64,000 nt of DNA from Urophycis tenuis (GCA_036785325.1 JAXIVH010000010.1:1361163-1425162), one strand, 5' to 3'. Positions 1-11,319 are shown, counted from the stretch's first letter. The notes: generated by a model not told the origin, from the sequence alone. Numbers and translations are program-made.

Positions 1-468
1 CTTGCAGCGCGATCGTCCACAACGGTGTGGGTGTGCTGCTCTCCTCAGCGTCATCAGCCACACAATACACAGCCACGTGTGTTTGATCAAATGTCATTGC
101 GCGCCCTTTCAGCCTGGCCGTTCGTGCGGGGCGGTGGGGGTTGGTGTGCGTGGTGTAGGGTGGGGTTGTGTACGCAAATTATCGGAATTTCTTTAAAAAA
201 AAAAAATTAAAAAAAACAACAACAACATGACATGTTCCCAGAGCAATAAGCACTTACAATCTTACAACATTTGAGAATGCACATGTACAGATAAGGCACA
301 GGAAATTGTACAATGGCAGCTATATAAAATTAACAACGTGTGAGAGTGAGACAAACCAGGAGCTGTCTTTGTGCATCAACACGTTATGGATTTATTTAAT
401 TAGATGCTGAAAACAATACTCTTAAAGTTGTACTCATCTTTGGGCAAGTTCTACTATATAGTGTATTT

Positions 469-470
<2 letters not shown>
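1..470. other. unique DNA, no gene seen
   Basis: Mixed-composition sequence with a short A-rich run near 193-225. No ORF here resembles a known protein, and I see no splice-site-bounded coding exon. Confidence 0.5.

Positions 471-471
<1 letters not shown>

Positions 472-551
<80 letters not shown>
472..551. repeat. (TA)n microsatellite
   Basis: About 40 uninterrupted TA dinucleotides, followed by a short (GA)n tract to about 580. The six-frame ORF with an YIYIYI tail is a product of this repeat. Confidence 0.97.
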
Positions 552-555
<4 letters not shown>

Positions 556-970
556 GAGAGAAAGAGAGAGAGAGAGAGATCAATATATATATATTTAAAA
601 TAAGGGGTTATAAGATCTATTTTGGGTTTCCCTACACTGCTCTGCACATTGTTCATTATCAGACATCAGGGAGGGCTTTATGTACAACAGGCTTCGCCCT
701 TAAATAGTTTGTTTTGCGCTGAATTGGTAACTTGTCCCAAGTATTTTGGAATGATTTCCAGATGAAGTAGAAGGACAGCAGCCCTGTCAGCCGGCTGCCT
801 TTCATCATGGGAGCGCTTGGCTTGTTGTCTCGCCTCCACAATGCTTTGTGCTGATGGAGCGCGTTCTTTATCCAGGCTGTTTGCACAGCGCGGTCCTGCT
901 GCTCACCTCCAGCCCTCGGCCCACAGAGCAGCTGCTGTCACGCCTCCATCTCACATCGCCACGACACGGC
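552..970. other. unique DNA, no gene recognised
   Basis: Non-repetitive sequence. A 75-codon minus-strand ORF covers 659-886, but I do not recognise its product and see no splice context. It could be conserved non-coding DNA. Confidence 0.4.
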
Positions 971-1349
971 CTCAATACAGAGCTCTACGGTGACACTGCC
1001 TCATACAGAGCTCTACGGTGACACTGCCTCATACAGAGCTCTACAGGTGACACTGCCTCAATACAGAGCTCTACGGTGACACTGCCTCAATACAGAGCTC
1101 TACGGTGACACTGCCTCAATACAGAGCTCTACGGTGACACTGCCTCAATACAGAGCTCTACAGGTGACACTGCCTCAATACAGAGCTCTACGGTGACACT
1201 GCCTCAATACAGAGCTCTACGGGTGACACTGCCTCAATACAGAGCTCTACAGGTGACACTGCCTCAATACAGAGCTCTACGGTGACACTGCCTCATTACA
1301 GAGCTCTACGGTGACACGGCCTCAATACAGAGCTCTACGGGTGACACTG
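971..1349. repeat. minisatellite, about 28-29 bp unit, about 13 copies
   Basis: Tandem units contain CAGAGCTCTACGGTGACAC followed by TGCCTCAATA. Copies differ by an extra G or A (CGGTGAC, CAGGTGAC, CGGGTGAC) and by loss of an A in CTCATA. Each unit carries the SacI-type palindrome GAGCTC. Confidence 0.95.
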
Positions 1350-2090
1350 AAAAAGAGAGACTTTCAACAATGTGGTCTTTTTTTGGGGGGGGGGGGGGAG
1401 TTGTTTGGTCGTTTCTCTCCCTCACTACTCTGCCCAGAACAGAAGCACAGCAGTGGTGTTGTGAGTCTGGGCTCATCCTCTCCCAGAGGGTGCTGTTAGA
1501 GGATGAGGAGGTGTTGGTGAGGGTTAGGGAGGGCCCTGCTGCTCACAGGCTGCTCCTCTGGCTGTGCACAGGACTGGTACCTGCTTGTCTAGGGCCTGTG
1601 GACCGGGCCCTGGCAGTACTGGGAGCCAACAGCAGCACCGGGGCCCCTGGCCCTCTGAGGAGGGTCTCCTACAGACTACAGTACTGCAGACACACCACAC
1701 AATGATGACTTATCTTCCACCGTGTGTTCAACGTGTGCGAGTGAACTTAGTCGTTATATTGTTTGAACTCCAAAACTTGAACTTGAATGCAAAAAGTTGT
1801 TTCCTAAAAAATGGAACAGGTATTTTGGTCAAGAAAAACATTCTCTGCATGTGTCCTTGCCACATTTTAAAATATAAGAACACAGTTTTAAAAAATCCTA
1901 CCTTCTCCTCTCAGCTTCAACTTTATGTTCACTTTTGTCACAAACACGCGTAGATGATTCATCGCTTGTTGAATTACTGCCCCTCCTTCTTTTGCATTAA
2001 GAAACCATTTTAATCACGTTTAATTCAAGATTCTGGTGGTCTTCACCTCGGATAATCACCTGCCTATGTTTTGAGTGTATTGTCTTGGGT
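1350..2090. other. unique DNA downstream of gja8, no gene seen
   Basis: Contains a poly(G) run near 1386-1399, then unique sequence turning AT-rich after about 1740. ORFs here are short and unrecognised. Part of it could be the 3' end of the gja8 transcript, but no convincing minus-strand AATAAA lies close to the stop. Confidence 0.4.
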
Positions 2091-2264
2091 ATGTGTGTGT
2101 GTGTGTGTGTGTGGTTGTGTGTGTGTGTGTGTGTGTATGTCTTGTTGTGTATATGTGCACTCTCGCCTATGTTGGAGATTATGTGTGTGAGTGTGTGTGT
2201 GCGTGTGTGTGTGTGTGTGAGTGTGTTTGTGTCTGTGTGTGTGTGTGTGAGTGTGTGTGTGTGA

Positions 2265-2318
<54 letters not shown>

Positions 2319-2392
2319 GTGTGTGTGTGAGTGTGTGTGTGTGTGTGTGTGAGTGTGTGTGTGAGTGAGTGTGTGTGAGTGTGTGTGTGTGA

Positions 2393-2429
<37 letters not shown>

Positions 2430-2465
2430 TATGTGTGTGTGTGTGTGTGCGTGTGTGTGTGTGTT
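2091..2465. repeat. (GT)n microsatellite in the gja8 3' UTR
   Basis: About 375 bp of (GT)n with GA, TT and TA interruptions. On the gja8 sense strand it reads as (CA)n and begins a few bases after the stop codon, so a transcript extending past it would carry a long CA-repeat 3' UTR. Confidence 0.95.
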
Positions 2466-2468
2466 GGT

Positions 2469-3698
2469 TCATACAGTCAGATCATCTGACCTCGCCCTGC
2501 TGCTGGCCTTGCTGAGGCGGCTCAGAGGTCTCATGTCTTCTATCGTATCGCAGGCCTCCAGCCCCGCGTCCAGGGGCTCTCCTCCCTCCCCGGCCACCGC
2601 CTCCTCCTCCTCCGCCTCCTCCTCCTGCACCTCCCCCGGCGCCTCTCCCGGGGCCTCCGCCTGGCACTCCTGCTCCTGGTGGAGGGTCACCCCGCCCGTC
2701 TCGGTGGTCTGGGCGTAGGAGGGCAGCGTGGCGTCGTACGCCACGGAGATGTGTTCGGGCGGCGCCATCTTCTCGGGCCTCTCCTCCGGCGGGGCGAAGG
2801 GCGGGGCGCCGGCCTCCATGCCCACCTCGGCCAGCGGGTAGAGCTGGCTGGCAGCGGGGGCCTTCTCCTCCTCCAGCAGCTTGTAGCCTTTGGCCCTGGG
2901 GAGGCAGGGCACGGCCAGGGACTTCCCCTGGAGAGGCTCCCCCGCCGCCGGGGCCTGCGCTGGCTTCCGGAACACGAAGCGGATCTTCTTCAGGCCCAGG
3001 TGGCTGATCTCCACGAAGTTGAGGAAGAGCGAGACGCAGGCCACGGCCAACATGAAGATGATGAAGACCGTCTTCTCTGTGGGGCGTGACACGAAGCAGT
3101 CTACGGTGTTGGGGCACGGCCAGCGGCTGCACTTGTACAGTGGCAGGATGCGGAAGCCGTACAGGAAGTACTGGCCCACCACGAAGCCCACCTCGAACAG
3201 CGTCTTGAAGATGATGTGGCAGATGTACGTCCGCAGCAGGGTGCCCTCCAGACGGAACTTCTTGCTGCCCTTGGTGCTGGTCTCCTTGGCCGTGCGCACG
3301 CTGCCCTGGTCGGGCGCCAGCGGCAGCCGCTCCTCGCTCAGCTCCTGCTGCCGGCTGAGCTCCGCCTCCTCGCGCTCCTTGCGCTTCTCCTCCATGTGCA
3401 CGTGGTGCACGGCGTGGCCCACGTACACCAGCGACGGCGTGGACACGAAGATGATCTGCAGCACCCACAGGCGGATGTGGGAGATGGGGAAGGCCTCGTC
3501 GTAGCACACATTCTCGCACCCCGGCTGCTGCGTGTTGCACACGTAGTCCGACTGCTCGTCGCCCCACACAAACTCAGCCGCCGTGCCCAGGATGAGGATG
3601 CGGAAGATGAAGAGCACGGTGAGCCACACGCGGCCGATCACCGTGGAGTGCTCGTTCACCTCCTCTAGAATGTTCCCCAGGAAGCTCCAGTCCCCCAT
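2469..3698 (-). CDS. gja8: gap junction protein alpha 8 (connexin 50 family)
   Basis: This single coding exon encodes 409 residues; human GJA8, as I recall, has 433. Connexins have four membrane segments, and six subunits form a hemichannel; GJA8 couples lens fibre cells. The N-terminus MGDWSFLGNILEEVNEHSTV matches the Cx50 signature. Loop E1 has Cys 54, 61 and 65 (C-X6-C-X3-C) and loop E2 has Cys 190, 195 and 201 (C-X4-C-X5-C), the two connexin signatures. Membrane segments lie at about 21-41, 76-96, 157-180 and 209-230. The C-tail keeps the LPSYAQ block and ends SRLSKASSRARSDDLTV, a PDZ ligand that binds ZO-1 in the family. The start is the conserved MGD methionine, 16 nt after a CTCTGCAG splice acceptor, so an upstream non-coding exon is expected. 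The intracellular loop and tail are rich in Glu, Ala and Pro. Its neighbour gja5 is divergently placed, as in the ancestral cluster. I cannot tell whether this is teleost copy a or b. Confidence 0.95.
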   Translation of the reverse strand: MGDWSFLGNILEEVNEHSTVIGRVWLTVLFIFRILILGTAAEFVWGDEQSDYVCNTQQPGCENVCYDEAFPISHIRLWVLQIIFVSTPSLVYVGHAVHHVHMEEKRKEREEAELSRQQELSEERLPLAPDQGSVRTAKETSTKGSKKFRLEGTLLRTYICHIIFKTLFEVGFVVGQYFLYGFRILPLYKCSRWPCPNTVDCFVSRPTEKTVFIIFMLAVACVSLFLNFVEISHLGLKKIRFVFRKPAQAPAAGEPLQGKSLAVPCLPRAKGYKLLEEEKAPAASQLYPLAEVGMEAGAPPFAPPEERPEKMAPPEHISVAYDATLPSYAQTTETGGVTLHQEQECQAEAPGEAPGEVQEEEAEEEEAVAGEGGEPLDAGLEACDTIEDMRPLSRLSKASSRARSDDLTV

Positions 3699-3860
3699 GG
3701 TCGGTCCGTAGCGCTGCAGAGTGCAGGGTGGGGTGGGGCAGGGAGGGATATAGGGTGGGGGAGGTCAGGGGGAGGGGGAAAGACAGAGTAGTGAGGATCG
3801 TAGATTGGATGGGGGTGCGGGGGTGGGGGTGGGGGTGGGGGGGGGGGGGAAGTTAAACTC
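3699..3860 (-). promoter_or_regulatory. 3' end of the gja8 upstream intron, pyrimidine-rich splice acceptor
   Basis: On the minus strand, CCCACCCTGCACTCTGCAG ends 15 nt before the ATG, giving a good acceptor. Behind it lies a long C-rich tract (plus strand G-runs at 3811-3852). This fits the usual connexin layout of a non-coding exon 1 plus one coding exon. Confidence 0.6.
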
Positions 3861-4560
3861 AGCAAAACCCGCGGTGGACGTTTGTGGCTAACCCTAACCC
3901 TGGAGGATTTAGTTGGAACACTTTTGGTTACAAAACAAAATGGCTGGTAAGCGCCCCAGGTCGCCCCCCCTGTACGGAACCAGGGTCAACGCACACAACC
4001 CCACCCAAAGCAGAACCAGAACCCCCGTCACTAACAAACCTGGTCAGGACACCTAGAGCTGGGTCACTGTCATCTACTGAACCTCACGCCCTGGAGATGA
4101 AGCGGCGTCCAGAGAGGAGCTGGCCCTCAGATCAGCAGCACGTGCTTGGCCAGATGTTGAGGCTGCCCGCCAAGAGCTGATGTTCAGCTGATGTTCAGGT
4201 GATGTTCAGGTGATGTTCAGGTGATCAGTGATCAGTGATGAAGATCACAAGTCGGTCCGCCTGTGCGTGGTGATAGTGATGGTGAACAAGCGGCCCCAGC
4301 GGTGGCTCCGGGTCCCGTGTCTCTCTAGGGGGGAAGTGGACCTGCTGTAGTTCTCTCCTGAAGCCCTGTCCTTGTCGGCCCACTGAGCAGCGCTGACTGA
4401 ACTGCTGTGAAGGTCCGTTTTTACTTTGCTGTAATATTTAAGCTGCGAGCCAGACGGCCTTTCTGCCCGGCGACACGCGGTGACGCGGCAGACAATAGGA
4501 TCAGTGGAGCGGGGGGAGCCCACCCCTCAACCAAAATGGACGCCAGGGCATCGAGGACAC
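3861..4560. other. unique DNA with a short direct repeat
   Basis: No coding exon recognised. At about 4178-4235 the phrase GATGTTCAG repeats about five times at roughly 11-14 bp spacing. Confidence 0.45.
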
Positions 4561-4656
4561 GCACACACGCTGCTCAGCACACACACACACACACACTGGT
4601 GCACACACAGACATGTAGACACGCACATAGACACAAATCACACAAATATCCGACGG

Positions 4657-4688
<32 letters not shown>

Positions 4689-4744
4689 TATAGAAAGATA
4701 TACAAGTGTATGTTGAAATACACACAGAAATGCTATACATACAT

Positions 4745-4790
<46 letters not shown>

Positions 4791-4805
4791 GCACTCACAC
4801 ACACA
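4561..4805. repeat. CA, AAT and CA microsatellite cluster
   Basis: Three simple repeats occur in succession: imperfect (CA)n at about 4575-4600, (AAT)n at 4660-4689 and (CA)n at about 4745-4788. Confidence 0.93.
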
Positions 4806-4861
4806 TACTGTGAACCTTAGTGGTTTATGTTGCTGTATAAAAGCTACTCAAGCTATATTAA

Positions 4862-4920
4862 CAGATAGAATAGAATAGAAAGCTTTAATTGTCATTATAC
4901 ACAGTACAATGACATTAAAT
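4862..4920. mobile_element. possible transposable-element 3' end relic
   Basis: Reads TAGAATAGAATAGAAAG, then CTTTAATTGTCATTATACA and GTACAATGACATTAAAT. I know this phrase as a dispersed repeat tail in fish genomes. A related phrase is at 9294-9385. The family cannot be assigned by eye. Confidence 0.35.
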
Positions 4921-5210
4921 ATATATATAATATATATAATATTATAATAGATATAGCTATATTAAACATCTGGCCACATTACAGTAAACAGCTGTATTCT
5001 AATGAGGCATAATGGGCTGTATTTAATTTGACCTATTGGTCTTATTGACAAAGTTATTAAGTTCACCTCATCACTGGGTTTTCATTCAATCAATCTGAAT
5101 CATGAATGCTTTTTACCCTCAAAGCTGTGGTAAAATAAAATGTTGCAGAAAGATGTGACTGCAAAGAAAGTTTATCTTCAACAACAAAAGCTTCAGGCAG
5201 ACGAAAAAAT
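4921..5210. other. AT-rich unique DNA
   Basis: AT-rich sequence with no ORF or motif that I can assign. Confidence 0.4.
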
Positions 5211-5303
5211 AACCCTAACCTTAACCCTAACTAACCCTAACCTTAACCCTAACTAACCCTAACCTTAACCCTAACTAACCCTAACTAACCCTAACCCTAC
5301 CCT
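5211..5303. repeat. interstitial telomere-like repeat
   Basis: The CCCTAA motif recurs as AACCCTAACCTTAACCCTAACT in a 22-bp higher-order unit for about 90 bp. It is the C-rich strand of the vertebrate telomere hexamer with regular one- or two-base changes. It lies far from any chromosome end visible here. Confidence 0.85.
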
Positions 5304-6250
5304 CTGAGGGCAGTTGGTCAGAAATGGTGTGTGTGTGTGTGTATTGCATTGTGGGAAAATCTGTTTCAAGTGGGCCACACCTTCCTCGGTGTGAGACGGT
5401 TTGGATTTTGGAGCGCTCAAGGCTATTTTCTGACTAATAAGGGCGTCTCTTCCGTGATTCGTTTGGGGAATCCATTTTGCCTGTCAATCACAGATGCGTC
5501 TAATGCAACACTCCTCATTGGTTGGGAGGTTGGGAGGGCAGGAGCACAGAGGGAGGGGGCGGATTCTGCCTTGTTTGTTTTAAAGTCTTCCTGCTCTCCC
5601 TGTTTACAACTCTAGAAGCTTATCTACAGCACCTGAACAACACAAAGCAATCTAGGCTAAAAGTAAAATAACTTTCTAGGACTTCCTGTCCTTGATGAAT
5701 CAGATAAGTCAACACACCGATGCTAACTCCTCAGCACGTGGTGCCACAGGTCAAGCCAGAGTGACGTGACGAGATGACAGAGGAGCTGTGATTGGCTGAC
5801 CGTCTGACCTGCTGATCCTCCCTGGCTCCACGGCGAGTCTGCTTAACATGTGGGACTCTTCAGCCTTAATTAGTCATTCAACTGCATCAAGAATCATGAG
5901 AGCAAGTTGAGTTGAGTTGAGTTGAATCACTCGTCACTCAGTATGAATACTGTCTGAATACCAGCTAACATCTGATTGTATGAACAACCTGACTGATTCT
6001 TTTTAATTGATTTATTCTATCGATTGCGTCAGGACCGTCCACCGCTGGTCAGCTTCGTCTGTCCTCCTGCAGGACACACAGAGTGACTCTCGTCTGTTAC
6101 CAATAGATTTGGGAAGAATTGCTTCCTTGTGCCGGTTCAGGAGGAGGGCAGTGCCTGGTGGTTTACCTCGGTGTCGCACTGAACGCTCCTCGGCAGAATC
6201 AACTCAGGGAAGCAATTTAATCAACTGTTGTTGGTGGTGTTGTGGTGAGA
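5304..6250. other. unique DNA, no gene seen
   Basis: About 950 bp without tandem repeats. A 94-codon plus-strand ORF at 5331-5615 starts inside a GT tract and is not recognisable. A short GAGTT repeat is at about 5907-5925. There is no convincing coding exon. Confidence 0.45.
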
Positions 6251-6251
6251 G

Positions 6252-6549
6252 AGGGGGAGGCTGGGGAGACAGAGGGACATGGGGGAGACAGAGGGACACC
6301 GGGGAGACAGAGGGACACGGGGGAGACAGAGGGACACCGGGGAGACAGAGGGACACCGGGGAGACAGAGGGACACGGGGGAGACAGAGGGACACCGGGGA
6401 GACAGAGGGACACGGGGGAGACAGAGGGACAAGGGGGAGACAGAGGGACACCGGGGAGGCGGGGGAGACAGAGGGACACGGGGGAGACAGAGGGACACGG
6501 GGGAGACAGAGGGACACGGGGGAGACAGAGGGACACGGGGGAGACGGGG
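6252..6549. repeat. 19-bp minisatellite, about 15 copies
   Basis: Unit about GAGACAGAGGGACACGGGG, with CCGGG/CGGGG variants and one interruption near 6455. Because 19 is not a multiple of 3, long repetitive ORFs appear in all frames on both strands; none is a gene. Confidence 0.95.
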
Positions 6550-6904
6550 GACCAGACCACCATTGTCCCCCAGCGGTGTATTGTCAGGACCGTCGGCCCG
6601 CCAGAGGACTGGGGGTCTCCTACCATCGGGTCCCGCAGGGGGGAATGCAGAGGATCTGTCCCCCCAGGGAGACCACCAAACGCACGGCCCGTGGTTCAGG
6701 TGTCGCGGTGCACAGGACTGGGACTGTGGGGCACAAAGCCTTTGTGGGAAGGGGCTTCTGTTACAACTAGTGGCTGTTCCTGGTCGGGGATTTAAGATAA
6801 TGGGCTTTAAATTCAGCAAATGTTGTTGTTATAAAAGTGACAAAAGAAATGTGGGCAGTGTGCCAACCAGGGTGAGAGGAAAAGTTTAAATCTGTTTAAC
6901 AGAC
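6550..6904. other. unique DNA, no gene seen
   Basis: GC-rich, then AT-rich spacer between two tandem arrays. No supported coding exon. Confidence 0.4.
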
Positions 6905-6927
6905 GTGTGTGTGTGTGTGTGTATTCA

Positions 6928-6992
<65 letters not shown>

Positions 6993-6995
6993 TCA

Positions 6996-7034
<39 letters not shown>

Positions 7035-7039
7035 ATTCA

Positions 7040-7084
<45 letters not shown>

Positions 7085-7087
7085 TCA

Positions 7088-7140
<53 letters not shown>

Positions 7141-7143
7141 TCA

Positions 7144-7198
<55 letters not shown>

Positions 7199-7201
7199 TC
7201 A

Positions 7202-7237
<36 letters not shown>

Positions 7238-7284
7238 CTCATGTGTGTGTGTGGGAGTGTCCATGTGTGTGTCTGTGTTTGTGT
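6905..7284. repeat. (GT)n microsatellite with higher-order ATTCATG punctuation
   Basis: (GT)n is interrupted six times by the phrase ATTCATGTGTGTGTATATG at spacings of about 45-70 bp, so a block of tens of base pairs was itself duplicated, with length drift in the GT part. Confidence 0.95.
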
Positions 7285-9090
7285 AAGACAGACAGAGCAG
7301 TCGGTGTGCTCTGCGGCTGAAAGCTCACATGTCTCATATTTTGTGATTTTATACGTTTATAGTGTAAGCGTCCCCACCACTGTTCCAGTGTTCCACTGTT
7401 CCAGTGTTCTCTGTGTATGAAGCTGTGACTGAGGAATGCCAGCCTCCCCACGTCCGCGCTGTCAGAGACCCATCCAGGACGGTGTTTGGATGGTTCAAAT
7501 GTTCCGTTCATAAACCAGCGCTGATTCCACGGTGTGCTTTGTGAAAGCAGAACAACAGGATGTGGGTACGAGCTGCTGGCAGGGCGACGCAGGCAGGAAT
7601 ACACCATAAAACCAGAATCATTGGACATCCAACATTTGACATCAGAACATTGTACATCCAACAAGCTGCTTCTGCAGGACGCTGGAGAAACCACCCACAC
7701 ACTGGAAATGTTTATTTGAACAAATACACTTTTATTTGTCTATTTTCTAAACTGTTGAAAATCTTTGCTCCGGAGGAAATGGTCGATAAAGATGTTTAAC
7801 AAACATAGTACAACAATTACATGACAAACAGCAGGTAATGTTTATTTCAACAGATTACAACACATACACAATTAATTTCCTTTGCAACAGCTAACTCCCA
7901 GAATTGTTCCCCATTTTCAAGACACAACAGAGATATGAGCTGACAGAAAACACTAGAAGAATGAACAACCTAAGAGGCTCCTCACTTATCTGACCTCACT
8001 CTAAAATTTAATAGATGTTTTGTCCCAACATTACTTCTACATCATCTGCATTAGAGATCAACAACAGCTTTCCGCATGTTCAAGTTAATCAGTAAGGATC
8101 TGCGACTGTCTTCAGACACCAAAGTGTCTCTTTTCCTCTCACCGAGACTATGCTGTATCTTGTGACATCCCAGAAACCACACAGTCCTCTTCTGTTCCGC
8201 TGGGAAGGTGGTCTCTGGTGGTCTCAGGCCCTTCCACACAGAAAGTGCACACTTCTCTGCTGAGAAAATGTAGCTTAAGTGCCCTAGAGCAGTGGCCCCC
8301 AACCAATAGCCTGGACATTAACATAGCTACATCTGTAGGCCTACAGATACAGTATCATAGCTACTGTATGTGTAGGCCTACATGGAGAGTTCAGATCAAT
8401 AAATAACACCTTAAAAGTTTCCAACATTTGTAACCACAGCAACAGTCAGATTTAGACCATTCTTTAGAGAGACAAGTCTCTCTCAGAGAGGTGTAGTCTG
8501 GCAATAGCCAGACGGTAGGAGGTGAAGAGTGACCTCCACCATCACAACCTGAACAGAGACCAGAGCGGTGGAGCAGGTGGAGGCCGTCCTCTGGGGCGGG
8601 TGTGGTCACGGTCCGGACAAGGGTGCGGGGTGTTGTGGGGCGGCGGCCATGTTGAGCAGAGGGCTTTCTGGGCGCACCAGAGCCCCTGGACCAGGGGAGT
8701 CCCTTTAAAGAGGGGGCTGTTGGTACAGCCTGGTGGGTTAAGCCCTGCGCCGGGCCGTGAATGGCGCTGGGATTTCACACAAAAGACATGATGTCATGAC
8801 GGAGTGCGCGGATCCCATTGAGAGCGCGCGGTGAGGCGTGAGGCCAGATTAGAAGCGGCCAGGCCGGCCTACCGACCTGCAGTTCATCAGGACGCGAAAC
8901 ACGCTAACAAACATATCCTACGGCCATCTGCCGCTGGCATGATGGCGCCGCGGGCTTCCGGCCGGGGCTGTGGGCGAACAACAGCAGGCGGGGAAGGTGG
9001 CTACCCTCCTCATGACCTTAGGACTGGACCACAAAGATGGAGCCCGTGAAGGCCGTTCATGTAGGGGCCGTTTCAGAGCTGTCTCTGAGA
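7285..9090. other. unique DNA, no gene recognised
   Basis: About 1.8 kb of mostly unique sequence. Small ORFs (for example 7239-7700 minus, 8522-8791 plus) match no family I know. At 8288-8308, AGAGCAGTGGCCCCCAACC resembles a hAT-type terminal sequence. Confidence 0.4.
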
Positions 9091-9095
9091 AACAG

Positions 9096-9236
9096 AATGA
9101 TAGGAGATGATAGGGGATGATAGGGGATGGTAACAGATGATAGGAGATGATAACAGATGATAAGAGATAATAGTAGATGATAGGAGAAGATAAGAGATGA
9201 TAGGAGATGATAGGAGATGATAGGAGATGATAGCCC
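9096..9236. repeat. GATAGGAGAT minisatellite, about 11-bp unit
   Basis: About 13 copies of GATGATAGGAG-like units, with AACAG and AGAGATAATAG variants. Confidence 0.92.
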
Positions 9237-9293
9237 CTCCTGTCTGATGAGACGCTCCTTGAGGGTTCTACAGACACGGTGGAGGCAGAGTTT

Positions 9294-9385
9294 CAAGTTT
9301 CAAGTCCTTTATTATCAAATGTGCACTAGTCATACTGTTGTACATATGATGTACATACTGTACAATGACATGTATTGGATGAGGC
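9294..9385. mobile_element. possible dispersed repeat relic
   Basis: TTTCAAGTTTCAAGTCC and TTTATTATCAAATGTGCAC are followed by GTACAATGACATG. This resembles the relic at 4862-4920 (shared GTACAATGACAT) and tails common in teleost dispersed repeats. No coding part remains. Confidence 0.35.
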
Positions 9386-9885
9386 CCGGTCCAACATGGA
9401 AGGAAAATCAAAGAAAACAGTTAAATTAATAAAATAAATAAAATGAATAATATTGAATAAAATGCATAATTTAATAAAAGGTAGAGAAGACAAACCAAAG
9501 TTTTGGGCTGAGGGCTTTCACATGTTGACTTCATTATTTCATGTTGGACGTCCTGGAGCACGCGCCTATAGAAGGCACCATTACTTTGTTTACATAAGAG
9601 TGGCGCGAGAAAAAAAACTAAAGAAACTTCAGGTACCGACGTCATGTCTGGAGGCCCAGGTCTCCTCCGACCTTCAGGCAAACAGAAAGCTGAAACACAA
9701 CCCTCTCTTTGTACCCTCTGCTATCTCAGGTTAGCATCAAGGGAGGGAACTCACTGTTCCTCAGGTTATATATATTTAAAAAATCCCTTTTTACCCCGAA
9801 TCACAAGTTCTCCACGCAGAACCAGGAGAACACCAGGTGCAACACATAAAGGCCTGACCGCTCGCTCACTGGCTCCCCGGGGCCC
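9386..9885. other. unique DNA, no gene seen
   Basis: AT-rich, then mixed sequence ahead of an 11-bp array. Nothing assignable. Confidence 0.4.
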
Positions 9886-10375
9886 AGAGAGAGCCCAAAG
9901 AGAGCCCAGAGAGAGCCCAGAGAGAGCCCAGAGAGAGCCTAAAGAGAACCGAAAGAGAGCCCAGAGAGAGCCCAGAGAGAGCCCAGAGAGAGCCCAGAGA
10001 GAGCCCAAAGAGAGCCCAGAGAGAGCCCAGAGAGAGCCCAGAGAGAGCCTAAAGAGAGCCCAAAGAGAGCCCAGAGAGAGCCCAGAGAGAGCCCAGAGAG
10101 AGCCTAAAGAGAGCCCAAAGAGAGCCCAGAGAGAGCCCAAAGAGAGCCCAGAGAGAGCCCAGAGAGAGCCCAGAGAGAGCCCAGAGAGAAACCAGAGAGA
10201 GCCCAGAGAGAGCCCAGAGAGAAACCAGAGAGAGCCCAGAGAGAGCCTAAAGAGAGCCCAAAGAGAGCCCAGAGAGAGCCCAGAGAGAAACCAGAGAGAG
10301 CCCAGAGAGAGCCCAGAGAGAAACCAGAGAGAGCCCAGAGAGAGCCCAGAGAGAGCCCAGAGAGAAACCATAGCT
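9886..10375. repeat. 11-bp minisatellite AGAGAGCCCAG, about 44 copies
   Basis: AGAGAGCCCAG repeats for about 490 bp with CCTAA, CCAAA and AACCAG variants that alternate in groups, giving a higher-order pattern. Long Arg/Glu-rich and Leu/Ser-rich ORFs here are repeat products. Confidence 0.95.
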
Positions 10376-10442
10376 CTAAAGAGAACGAGGCCCTCATAGA
10401 CGGACCGTGACCTGGGTTCAATCCTCCCCGCATGACGGTGCA

Positions 10443-10550
10443 CAACACTAAGACCGGCCTCATTGTCTGTCAGGAGGGCACCACCACTAAGACCGGCCTC
10501 ATTGTCTGTCAGGAGGGCACCACCACTAAGACCGGCCTCATTGTGGCCCA
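10443..10550. repeat. 39-bp tandem triplication
   Basis: Three near-identical copies contain CTAAGACCGGCCTCATTGT; the first two continue with CTGTCAGGAGGGCACCAC. The unit is a multiple of 3, so an ORF stays open, but no gene is supported. Confidence 0.9.
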
Positions 10551-11277
10551 GGAGAACACAGCCCCGTTCTGTGGGCTGCAGAGCACAGCCTTTTGTTCCT
10601 CACAACAAAAATCTGTGCGTTGAATTTTTCACCTGTTGCCATAACGGCTGGGAGGAAAGAAAAAGAAGCTTTGTTCCTGTGGTGGTTCTCCTCACTGGGT
10701 TCCCCTGAGTGGACCGGCTCAGCGGTTCTGTTGGGGAGGCCCGGCCGCCCGCTGCAGTGAGCGGTGTTCCCCTTTAAAGAAAGTTCTTGTTTTCCAGACC
10801 AGAACAAAGTGTCCGTTTTGTTCCAACGATCATTAGATAAATTACACCCACGCCGTGTAGGAGTGAAACCCTGTGATCTACAATTTATCAGCATTTTCTG
10901 CTCTTGTTTTTTTGGCCCCCTGTGATCCGGGAAAAAAACAAAGGAAATATATTTGTTTAGGAATTTTATTGGACAGTTTTACTGCTTTTTGTAACAAATT
11001 GTAATCTATGCCCGTGTGTGTCTGCACAGGAACAGGTTAGCGCACACACCCTGACACACAGAACGTGGCCCATGTTATCTGGGACCGGGCCATACCATTG
11101 TGTTGTGTGACCGGGTGTCCAACGACGGCAGGCGCTCGGGGACATTGTACTGCAAGGTCAACTCTGTTGAAGTTGGAGCAGCTGAGATGATAACCTCACA
11201 GGACTCAACGGTTGAGAAGCTTGGGAAGGGCAGAGCCAGCACTGCAGGACACACATCAACAGGAAGACACACTAAAG
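10551..11277. other. unique DNA, no gene seen
   Basis: Mixed sequence with no coding exon recognised. Confidence 0.4.
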
Positions 11278-11278
11278 T

Positions 11279-11319
<41 letters not shown>

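Noticed and set aside
659..886. 75-codon minus-strand ORF as a small gene or exon of the expected neighbour GPR89
   Set aside because: Its sequence does not resemble the GPR89 protein and it lacks splice-site support; left as unique DNA.
5331..5615. 94-codon plus-strand ORF after the telomere-like tract
   Set aside because: It starts within a GT repeat, shows no family resemblance and no splice context.
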